Shown: positions 27,543 to 35,270 of the stretch, in pieces
Layout of the letters: every line of letters starts with the position of its first letter
How positions within the stretch are numbered: position 1 is the first letter of the stretch
From: VXMF01 sp965206775
GTDB lineage: Bacteria > Acidobacteriota > Terriglobia > Bryobacterales > UBA6623
NCBI GenBank assembly: GCA_965206775.1
Contig: CBDBKU010000003.1
Span: forward strand, 2,914,001-2,978,000
DNA length: 64,000 nt
Direction of reading: 5' to 3'
Notes under the pieces: generated by a model
What the model was told of the DNA's origin: nothing
The model's database searches: none
Seen by the model: the letters and a program-made list of their open reading frames with translations, nothing else
Made by a program: the position numbers and the translations under genes

Positions 27543-29706
27543 CCCATGTTTGACATACCCCTCCGTAAGTGACTGTGTTTACAGGGTCGCAAAGTGGTGT
27601 TGTTACCTAGACCCCTTTCTCACCCCAGCCAACGCCGGAATCGAGCGGGGGACAAGCGGTTATCTGTGCAGTGTTGCGATCCTGTCTGACCTCCGTGTCA
27701 GTGGACAGTCCTGTCGACGCCCTCCGGCGGTCGCGGGGCTTCCAGCTTCGCTCCCAGCGCCCTCAGCACGCGGCGCGCCTCGCTGCTTTGCCCGCCCTCC
27801 TCGCCGTTCACGCACACGCCCGCCTTGTACTTCCCGCCCGGCAGCTCGAACTCCACCAGGCTGACCGCCTCCAGCGCCGCCCAGGCCGCCCGCGAACTCA
27901 GCAGCTCCAGCCCCGCCTGCTCCAGCTTGCGCTGCAGAACCCGGTCGAACCCCAAGGCCAGCGCCGCCACCAGCACGTGCGCCCTCACCCGCTCCTCGAC
28001 CCGGTGCCACACCGGCCGCAACTCCAGCACGTCCTTCATCGAGCGGAACGCCGCTTCCACCCGCCACAGGTCCTGGTAGGCCCGCACCGCCTCCACCGCG
28101 CTCAAGCCCTCTTCCTCCGTCTCCAGCAGCCAGTGCCCCTCGCGCCGCTTCTCCGCCGCGCAATTCGCGTTCTCCCAGTACTCCAGCTGCCCCGCCTCCC
28201 CCAGCCGCCAGTCGTAGTAGCGCTGCCCGTTGTCCCGCGCCAGAATGCGCCCCGCCACCTCCCCGATCCGCGCCGCAGCGTCCCTGGCCTCCTCCTGCTT
28301 GCCGGGCTCCTCCCCGCTCGCCGCCGCCGCCGCCGCCCGCTTCTCGCGCGCCTTCCGCTCCCGTTCCGCCTTGCGCGCGAACTCCCCTGCCGCCACCCGC
28401 TCGGCCAGCCGCTCCAGCTTCTGCCGCACCTTCTCCTGCTGCGCCTCCCGCAGCTTCCGCTCGTGCTGCTCCCGCTCCGGCGAATGCACCAGGAACCGCC
28501 GCACCCGTTCCCCCTCCCGCGTCACCTCCTGCACCCGCGATCCGTTCCTCTTTGCTTCCCCGTCCGCTCCCTCGCAGGCCTGCCAACCCCCCTCCCTGAC
28601 CCGCCCCAAGGCCTCCTCCATGCGCGGGCTCCGCCGCCCCTGCACCGCCAGCAGGCAGCCCAAGCCCTCCTCCTCCAGCGCCGCCACGCTGGCCTCCGAC
28701 TTCATCCCCCGGTCCCCCACGAACACGAACCGCCCCAATCCGAACCGCCGGCGCAGGTCCGCGATCACCTCGCCCACCGTCGTGGAGTCCCGGCGGTTCC
28801 CCGCGAACACCGTGTGCGCCACCGGCAGCCCGTCCACCATGGCCACCCCGACGAGCACCTGCGGCGCGTCCGGGCGGTGGTCCCGCGAGTAGCCGCGCAC
28901 GCCCAGCGTGCCCGGCCCGAGCCCTTCGAAATAGGTGCTGGTGAGGTCGTAGAAGACGAGGTCGCACTGCGGCGCGAACAGATGCCGGAAGCGGGCGAAG
29001 AGATGCTCCTCGATGCGGTTCTTGAGCGGCAGCAGGGCGTCGAGGGTACGGTACCAGCGCTGCAGCTGGAAGGCCTGGACGCGGACGCGAGGGGTCTTGG
29101 AGGCCTTGCGCTCGGCGTCGGAGCGGTAGGCGGGGACGAAGCGGCGGCCCTGGGAGTCGCAGGCGAAGTAGGTGCGCAGCCAGTCGGCGAGGCCGTGTTC
29201 GGAGGCGGGGGCGGTGAGGCGGTTGGCGACGAGGACGAGGAGGCGGTCGGAGAGGGGCCCGAGCAGGCCGGGCATGCCGAGCTCGTCCCAGAGGGTGCGC
29301 AGGGCGAGGAAGGGGCCGAAGCGGAAGGAGTGCAGGGGGACGGGATCGGGGCAGGCCGGGGGTTTGTGGCCGCGGCAGAGTTCGTAGAGGCGATCGAGGA
29401 GGGGGTCGAGTTGGTCCTTGCGGCCGAGAGTGGCGACGATGCGGCGGGAGGAGCGGCCGTTTTTCCAGATGGATTCACAGAGGCGGACATACTCGTAGGT
29501 GCGGCCGCGGGAGGAGGACTTGGCGGTCATGAGGTACAAGAGAAGTTACCTAGACCATGCTAGCGGAAACGGCCAATGAAAAAAAGGGGAAACTGGGATT
29601 GCTACGAAAATTTGGTGTTACCTAGGAATTCGGAGGCCCGGCGATGAAGTTCCTTTACCCGCAAGGGGTTTCACCCCCGCGCCAGGAAAAACCTGTCGAA
29701 CATGGG
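27543..29706 (-). mobile_element. IS1634-like insertion sequence within norB
   Basis: 2164 bp. Terminal inverted repeats are CCCATGTTTGACA at 27543 and, read inward from 29706, CCCATGTTCGACA (one mismatch in 13). Flanked by ATAG duplications. It contains a single long transposase gene on the minus strand. The dodecamer GTTACCTAGACC occurs at 27602-27613 and again in the same orientation at 29545-29556, with a partial copy GTTACCTAG at 29617-29625; these internal repeats border the gene and may be transposase or regulatory sites. Confidence 0.85.
27698..29530 (-). CDS. IS1634/IS4-like DDE transposase
   Basis: 610 aa. The catalytic Asp residues lie in VFYDLTSTYFEG and FVFVGDRGMKSE, and the Glu in YQDLWRVEAAFRSMKDV, the Y-(2)-R-(3)-E-(6)-K type signature of the IS4/IS1634 group. 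A long, charged helical insert (about residues 330-440, many Arg/Glu/Ala) lies between the second Asp and the Glu. Start set at the ATG at 29530; a TTG nine bases upstream is an alternative. Intact, GC-richer than the surroundings. Confidence 0.92.
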   Translation of the reverse strand: MTAKSSSRGRTYEYVRLCESIWKNGRSSRRIVATLGRKDQLDPLLDRLYELCRGHKPPACPDPVPLHSFRFGPFLALRTLWDELGMPGLLGPLSDRLLVLVANRLTAPASEHGLADWLRTYFACDSQGRRFVPAYRSDAERKASKTPRVRVQAFQLQRWYRTLDALLPLKNRIEEHLFARFRHLFAPQCDLVFYDLTSTYFEGLGPGTLGVRGYSRDHRPDAPQVLVGVAMVDGLPVAHTVFAGNRRDSTTVGEVIADLRRRFGLGRFVFVGDRGMKSEASVAALEEEGLGCLLAVQGRRSPRMEEALGRVREGGWQACEGADGEAKRNGSRVQEVTREGERVRRFLVHSPEREQHERKLREAQQEKVRQKLERLAERVAAGEFARKAERERKAREKRAAAAAASGEEPGKQEEARDAAARIGEVAGRILARDNGQRYYDWRLGEAGQLEYWENANCAAEKRREGHWLLETEEEGLSAVEAVRAYQDLWRVEAAFRSMKDVLELRPVWHRVEERVRAHVLVAALALGFDRVLQRKLEQAGLELLSSRAAWAALEAVSLVEFELPGGKYKAGVCVNGEEGGQSSEARRVLRALGAKLEAPRPPEGVDRTVH

Positions 29707-30846
29707 ATAGCGGGGCTCCCGGCCCGCGATGAGTGGCGCCAGGCACAACCCCGTCGCCAGCCACGAGGTAGCAATCCACAGGAGACCCAGTTGCACGTGC
29801 CACGTCCGCGCGAGAGAGTACGGCACGTAGTCAGCCAGCGGTATCCCGTAGAAACTTGTGCCCTCCACGCCGTAATGGGCGGACACGATACCGGTGGCCA
29901 TCTGGGCGACAAGCAACCCGCCGACGACCCAGAAGTACTTTTGCGTGGCGTACATCGACGGTGTAGGCACGACGCCGAGCAACGGATCCGCCTGCGGTGC
30001 GCCGACCTGACTTCGCCATCGATCGCGGCTGGCCGCGTAGAACCACGCCAGCGCACCGATGCCTCCCAGCAGGAGCACGAAGCTCGCCACTGAAACGACG
30101 ATCATGGCTCCGGTAGGCCGATTGCCGACCAGATCGTCGGGCGGCCAGTTGTGCGTATATGTAATGTCTCGTCCCGGGCGCTCTGTAACACACGCCCAAG
30201 CCGCCCAGAAGATGAAAGCCGTGAATGTGCTGCGGCGGCCGGGATCCGCGATGACCGCCCGCGGCATCGCATAACTCTCCCTGAGCGCATCGAGCTGCGG
30301 GTCGTGCCCGAACAGACCGACATAATATGCTTGGACATCCCGGATAGCCAGAGCTCGAATCGGCGAAACGGAGATCGCGCCGGTGGATGGATCGTACGTG
30401 TTGGTTCGAAGCTCGACTTGGAGCCTCGTCCGAAGAGCGGCCCGTCTTTCAGCAGTCAAAGATTCGTATCCCACAGCTGCGCCTTCCTGATTCGCCCAGT
30501 GTTCAAGAAGCCACACCGCTTCACGATGCAACCAGTCGGCCGTCCAGTCTGGAGCGGCATAGGCGCCGTGACCCCATATCGACCCAATCTCGTGTCAGCC
30601 GATCGAACGCCACACGTCCTGGCCAGCCCGGACGTCGGCATCGGTGAAGATGACGTCGCCGTTTGTCGTTACGACTGCACTTGGAATCGGAGGAGCCATC
30701 TGGTAAATCTCTCCGCCGAAGTACAGTAGAGCGGCAAATGAGGCGATCACAACCACGACCAGTACAATCCACAAGGCTCGAGAGTCTTTGGCGAGGACGT
30801 CTGGCGAAGTCCACTGGGAACTCGGAGACGTGGACATGTCACGCAT
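29707..30846 (-). pseudogene. norB: Quinol-dependent nitric oxide reductase, 5' portion (nonsense codon)
   Basis: Reads MSTSPSS onward with a first membrane helix, EIYQMAPPIPSAVV, and VRAGQDVWRSIG; then a TGA at 30597-30595 interrupts the frame, which continues without any shift as HEIGSIWGHGAYAAPDWTAD and so on. In intact qNOR proteins this position is normally Gly (consensus xSIGGxEVGSIxGHGAY), so TGA most simply arose from GGA. Downstream, TYTHNWPPDDLVGNRPTG and ARTWHVQLGLLWIATSWL are typical. The frame is cut at REPRY by the IS. Quinol-type rather than cNor because of the fused N-terminal extension. Confidence 0.9.
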
Positions 30847-31135
30847 AATGGAAGCTTACTCCCCCAGATTCCCGGTGAGGGTGGCCGCTACAAGAAGATC
30901 TCGTACGACGGTCGCGGTCGGCTAAGCAATGGGGCTTTCGAGCCAGTCGAGACTCTCGATTTGAGCAGTCACGGGGCGCTGTGCGCCGCCGGCGATGTGA
31001 CGTTCACCGCAACTTCCGCGCAATCTACGCCGACCCAACACCACTCCGAGAGCGCGGACCCCGACGTCCGGGACTTGACTGCTTGTCGGCCGGATCAGAC
31101 GGCGGCGGTTCTTGGTACGGTAAAGAAGTAGTTAC
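30847..31135. other. Divergent intergenic region norB / RNase D
   Basis: About 290 bases containing the upstream regions of both genes. No clear open frame of its own. Its right end holds half of the inverted repeat described at the RNase D start. Confidence 0.4.
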
Positions 31136-31150
31136 TTGCCCCGTACCAAG
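31111..31150. promoter_or_regulatory. 10-bp perfect inverted repeat spanning the RNase D start codon
   Basis: CTTGGTACGG at 31111-31120 and its exact complement CCGTACCAAG at 31141-31150 are separated by 20 bases. In mRNA this would enclose the ribosome-binding region and the TTG start (31136) in the loop, with codons 3-5 in the right arm. Translational autoregulation or a DNA-binding operator are both possible; neither is shown. Confidence 0.4.
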
Positions 31151-32341
31151 CCCAAACCGCCAGAGAGCGCAATCCCTTACATAGACAACGCTGAAAAGCT
31201 CGCTCCGGTCGCTGAACGCCTTGCGGCTCAGTCGATGATCGCCTTCGATACGGAGTTCCTCTGGGAGCGCACTTACTCACCCCGCCTTGGCCTGATCCAA
31301 GTGGCCGACGGCGATTCCACGTGGCTCGTCGACCCCCTGGCTTTCTCGGCTCAGGAAATGCAGCCCTTGTTGGACGTATTGGTTTCGCCCGACACGCTCA
31401 AGGTCGCCCACGCGGTCGATCAGGACCAAATCTGCTTGCACCGCGCCTATGGTGTCGTCGCCGAACCAGTGCTTGACACATCGGTCGCCGCAGCTCTAAC
31501 GGGCATGGGCGAGCAGATCGGGCTATCCAGCCTGCTCAGCAAGCTTCTACACGTCAACATCGACAAAGGGTACAGCCGAACGAACTGGCTGAAGCGCCCC
31601 CTCCCGACCCAGATGCTGGCCTACGCGGCCGAGGACGTGGCGCACTTGGGCAAAGCCGCGAATCTCCTTCTCGAGAGATTGCGCAAACTGAATCGCGAGG
31701 ACTGGGCTCTCGAGCTTTCGGCGAAGGCGGGCGACTTTGCGAAGGCGCACTTCGAACCGCACTCACTGGCCAGGAAACTTGCAGAGGGGCGGCGGCTCGA
31801 CGCGAATACCTACAGCGTCCTCCGGGAACTCATCGCTTGGCGTGAGCAGGAAGCCAATCGCAAGGACCTACCGCGGCGGTGGCTCGCGGAAGACAAGATT
31901 CTCGTCAAGCTCGCGACCGCTCGCCCGGCCACGGCCGAGCAGCTTGCGGACTTCCGCGGCCTCGGTATCTCGAACCGGCCCAAGAGCAGCGCGAGAGTCC
32001 TGCAGGCGATCAAGACAGGGTTGAAGTCCCCTCCCGACGGCTACAAGCGACCCGAGCGCCAACGGAGCCCGACACCGAGGGAATCTGCCGCTCTGGTCGT
32101 TCTCAAATGCTTCTTGAACGCGCTTGCCGCCGACCACAAAATCCCAGCGCGCCTGCTGGTTGACAACGGAGAAATGGTGGAATTGCTGCGAGGGCAGTTC
32201 GAGGATCTCGACTCGCTACGAGACTCCGAGATCCTCGAGCAGCGGGTGGTCGCCCTGATCGGAGAGGATCTCGTCGCGATCCTGAACGGACGTAGGGGAT
32301 TGCGGCTCGTCAACGGCGTAGCCACGCAACTCGAGGGCTAG
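31136..32341 (+). CDS. rnd: Ribonuclease D
   Basis: 401 aa. 3'-to-5' exoribonuclease of tRNA maturation. DEDDy catalytic motifs: Exo I FDTEFLWERTY, Exo II HAVDQDQICL, Exo III YAAEDVAHL with the Tyr. An HRDC domain follows (LRELIAWREQEANRKDLPRR to ADFRGLG, about residues 215-290), with a C-terminal second HRDC-like region. Start is TTG because an in-frame TAA lies at 31121-31123 and the next ATG (MIAFDTEF) would remove the first strand of the nuclease fold. Confidence 0.93.
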   Translation: MPRTKPKPPESAIPYIDNAEKLAPVAERLAAQSMIAFDTEFLWERTYSPRLGLIQVADGDSTWLVDPLAFSAQEMQPLLDVLVSPDTLKVAHAVDQDQICLHRAYGVVAEPVLDTSVAAALTGMGEQIGLSSLLSKLLHVNIDKGYSRTNWLKRPLPTQMLAYAAEDVAHLGKAANLLLERLRKLNREDWALELSAKAGDFAKAHFEPHSLARKLAEGRRLDANTYSVLRELIAWREQEANRKDLPRRWLAEDKILVKLATARPATAEQLADFRGLGISNRPKSSARVLQAIKTGLKSPPDGYKRPERQRSPTPRESAALVVLKCFLNALAADHKIPARLLVDNGEMVELLRGQFEDLDSLRDSEILEQRVVALIGEDLVAILNGRRGLRLVNGVATQLEG

Positions 32342-33166
32342 CAGCGCCGGTTCGAAAGCGGGGTCCTCGAAATCACCCCGAGTGTCGACCAATCCGGTGC
32401 TAGGGACACACAGATTCCGGCACCATGATCTCGCCCGTAGCAAACGGCTATCTTCGCGAAGAATCGAGTCAGACGGTGATTGAACGCATATTCGGCTCGT
32501 GAATACTGGCATCGACACTGCTGCTATTTGGTGTATCCGGTGCATTCCGCAGGTATTGAAGCCATCATGGCATTTGGCTTGCCTCCCTGCCACGGTCTCT
32601 TGGTCTTCAAGAAACCCTTAGCCGGACGGGAGGCATCACAAGCTCAACGCTGAAGAAGAGCACCTCCCGGCCCCAACTCTTGAACATGAACTGAACAATA
32701 ACTCGTTTATTATCCAAATGTTACGATCATATGTCCCGCCCAGTCGTGTCGTTTACCATCCGGGCCGGCATGCAGCGAGACACGGATCCGAAACAGTACT
32801 GACGATCCGGCCTACCGGGATGCAATTCTTCCTGCAGACGCCGAACTATTCTGGCTCCCTTGCCATCCGCAACTCATCGACTCGTACTTGACGGCCAACC
32901 CCAATGCCGGAACAACAATGATGGCATCAAGTCCGTTGCGATCAGTCGACAGGCCCGAGATTCCGAAAGGTCGATTCTGAGATTCATGTTGAGACAGGCT
33001 GGACCGAACCGGGTTGCAGGGAACTGTTTCGATGGGCCGATGCTTCGGGACGACCATCGGCGGCTCGTTCTGCGGCCAACGCCGACGCTGCGCCTCATGT
33101 GGACCATCAAGGGCTGGAGGCGGCGTCGACCTAGCTTGCCGCGGTGCTGGTGTTGGAACCGGTTGC
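32342..33166. other. Long intergenic region, possible gene remnant
   Basis: About 825 bases without a supported gene. A stretch around 32690-32740 is AT-rich compared with the rest. On the minus strand, 32960-32820 encodes GLDAIIVVPALGLAVKYES and SCGWQGSQNSSASAGRI, which read like the end of a globular enzyme (somewhat like a serine-hydrolase C-terminus), but no upstream domain is recognisable; I treat it as possible decayed coding sequence. Confidence 0.3.
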
Positions 33167-34078
33167 TCAGGGGAGCTGCGCTCTGCACAGCACCAAGTTG
33201 TCTTGGTCGAGGTTGTGCGACCAGATGAACTCGGCACTTCCAAACCTGTCTTCGTAGTTCCGGTAAGCCCGCTGATTTGTCACGGCGCTCGCCGGGTAGG
33301 TCGATGCCTGATGCCAATCGGAGTCGTCGAACCCCTGCGAAGCCCAGTCCTCGGGGACTCGGAAGTGAAGCGCCCGACACGAGGCGGGATCCCTTTCCAC
33401 GCATGGAGGCCTCTCGGGACAAGCCGAGGTGTCGGGTCCCGGCCCGACACAGGAACGATCCTCCAGCGGACTGATGTAGTACGTGCGGCACTTCCAGTTC
33501 GCACCTGTCTCAGTACCGTCGCTGAACCGCGCGATGAATCCGCCGTCGCCCACATTCCAGCGGTCGTATTCCATGCCGATTCCGAGATGGGTTCCCCAGT
33601 CAACGAGCTTGACAGCGTAAGTAAACGGTCGCTTCGCCTTGAGTCGAACGATTCCCGAATTGAACGGTATGAAGCCTACAGGATCGCGAGCGACGATCGT
33701 TCCGTTGACATACAACTCGTAGTAGTTGTCTCCGAAGACGTATCCTGTGACCTCCTCTCCGTCCGGATCGATCACAACGGTCTCGAGATCCTCGAGGTGC
33801 GTCGGGTTGTGGCCGACACCGCTACAATCGTTGTATAGGTCTGTCGGATCTGGCCCGCCAGCCGGTTTTGCGGGCACTTGCACGCGAGTTCCATCTTCCG
33901 CTACCACTATCCCGCAACGCGCTTCCATGAAACGACGCGTACTCCCAGCGCAGGCCTTGGCTAGGTTGCCGCAAGAGAACGTCTCTTCGGCCAGTCCCTG
34001 GGTAACGATCCCTGCGTCGCTGGATTCTTGACCGACCAGCGCGGGGGAAATGAAGGCAAGGGCAAGTAGAACTCGCAT
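33167..34078 (-). CDS. Secreted protein of unknown function with jelly-roll-like C-terminal module
   Basis: 303 aa. Signal peptide MRVLLALAFISPALVG. Contains paired cysteines (CGNLAKAC, CRTYY to CVGPGPDTSACPERPPC) suggesting disulfides. A central region (VFGDNYYELYVNGTIVARDP) resembles carbohydrate-binding or discoidin-type beta-sandwiches; near the end FDDSDWHQASTYP is the D-DSxW-xA motif common in sugar-binding jelly rolls, followed by AEFIWSHNLDQDNLVLCR, a closing segment seen in large secreted proteins, including some with YHYH domains. No catalytic residues recognised. Start chosen at the signal peptide ATG at 34078. Confidence 0.7.
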   Translation of the reverse strand: MRVLLALAFISPALVGQESSDAGIVTQGLAEETFSCGNLAKACAGSTRRFMEARCGIVVAEDGTRVQVPAKPAGGPDPTDLYNDCSGVGHNPTHLEDLETVVIDPDGEEVTGYVFGDNYYELYVNGTIVARDPVGFIPFNSGIVRLKAKRPFTYAVKLVDWGTHLGIGMEYDRWNVGDGGFIARFSDGTETGANWKCRTYYISPLEDRSCVGPGPDTSACPERPPCVERDPASCRALHFRVPEDWASQGFDDSDWHQASTYPASAVTNQRAYRNYEDRFGSAEFIWSHNLDQDNLVLCRAQLP

Positions 34079-34298
34079 CCTATACAGGTTGACAGAGTCG
34101 CACCGGGTCAATGCGCGGCCACGACCGGGCATCGATCAGATTCATCCTTTCGGAGCGATTCTCTTGGGGTCGAACTTACGTTGGCGCAAACCTCGCCGCC
34201 CGGTCGCGAAACTCCTTCCACGACGGTATTCAAGACTCTCGGTCGGGCTGTCAAGGCGAGGCACTACAGACCGCGGCACCAATGGAGTCCGGCCCGAA

Positions 34299-35132
34299 TC
34301 ACTCGACTTCGTAGGCACCCCGTGCCACGATCCGGGCGGGTCCGGTTAGTCGAATGCCGCCGGCCCAGTCGACGACCATACTCCCGCCTTCCGTCTTGAC
34401 AGTCACTCGGGAGCCGACCCATCCATGGTAGCGAGCGGCCATCGCGGCTCCCATCGACCCGGTTCCGGAACTAAGCGTCGCACCCGCCCCTCGTTCCCAA
34501 AACCTGACTTCGAGCGTGGGTTCTCCACCGGCGCGAGAACACACCTTTACGAACGAGACATTCGACCCGCCCGGAAAGTGGGCGTGGCGCGCGAGCGCGC
34601 TCCCGAGTTCCCGCCAATCGAAATCGAACGACTCTACGCGACGAACGCACTGTGGGTTGCCGACATCCACAGCAGTGACCAAGTGCGGGTCGCCGCCAAC
34701 TTCCAATCGCAGAGAGCCCTCCAGCACACGGCACGAACGTTCCGGAGTTGTCATCCGGAATTCGAATTCCGGAGATTCCGCCATGGTTCGAACCACTTCC
34801 CTGGGGCCTGCGCCCGTCTCGATTACAAGCGTGTCTGGCAGATCGGCGTGCTCGTTCAGGTAAGCGGCCACGCAACGGGTGCCGTTGCCGGAAATCTCGG
34901 CCTCGCTTCCGTCGCTATTCCAGAGGTGAGCCTGGGCGATGGCCTCCGGAATCGCCGACACTCCCACCACCTCCAACCCATCGGCACCAACCCCGAAGCG
35001 CCTGTTGCAGATCTGTGTCGCGAGCGCGGGCAGACCGGAGTCCGGGATCCCTATTCTTGCCAGGTCGCCGCGCTCGACGATGAGGAAGTCGTTCCCTGCC
35101 CCTTGGACCTTTGTAAATGGGAGCGTAGGCAT
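34299..35132 (-). CDS. dapF: Diaminopimelate epimerase with a substituted catalytic cysteine
   Basis: 277 aa, normal length. Converts LL- to meso-diaminopimelate for lysine and peptidoglycan. FTKVQGAGNDFLIVE, CNRRFGVGADG, WNSDGSEAEISGNGTRC and VDVGNPQCV are canonical. The first catalytic Cys is at residue 87 in SGNGTRC. The second, normally in ACGTG, is replaced: the sequence is GATLSSGTGSMGAA, with Ser at about 222. Loss of one thiol would greatly reduce classical two-base epimerisation, so this may be a divergent paralogue or a lineage-specific variant. Start at MPTLPF because the family begins there. Confidence 0.85.
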   Translation of the reverse strand: MPTLPFTKVQGAGNDFLIVERGDLARIGIPDSGLPALATQICNRRFGVGADGLEVVGVSAIPEAIAQAHLWNSDGSEAEISGNGTRCVAAYLNEHADLPDTLVIETGAGPREVVRTMAESPEFEFRMTTPERSCRVLEGSLRLEVGGDPHLVTAVDVGNPQCVRRVESFDFDWRELGSALARHAHFPGGSNVSFVKVCSRAGGEPTLEVRFWERGAGATLSSGTGSMGAAMAARYHGWVGSRVTVKTEGGSMVVDWAGGIRLTGPARIVARGAYEVE

Positions 35133-35270
35133 TTCCTTAGTTTGTGCGAATTCGGGACCCTGCTCGCCACAAGCGCAGCAAAGAGCCTCAAAGAATCCAG
35201 CCGGCACAGTTCCCGGCTTGGTGCCGGCGGAAGGCGAAGCTGCATTGATACTCTGAGGATTCGAGCCTCC

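Noticed and set aside
27671..29563. 630-aa plus-strand reading frame opposite the norB element transposase
   Set aside because: It is a composition artefact antisense to the transposase, rich in Leu, Pro, Arg and Gly repeats without domains.
30595..30597. TGA in norB as a selenocysteine codon
   Set aside because: The position is normally Gly in this family and is not catalytic, and no selenocysteine insertion structure was seen; a nonsense mutation is simpler.
34425..35270. 282-codon N-terminal extension of the M3 peptidase
   Set aside because: It lies antisense to dapF, has no family similarity, and the peptidase N-terminal consensus begins at the ATG at 35271.
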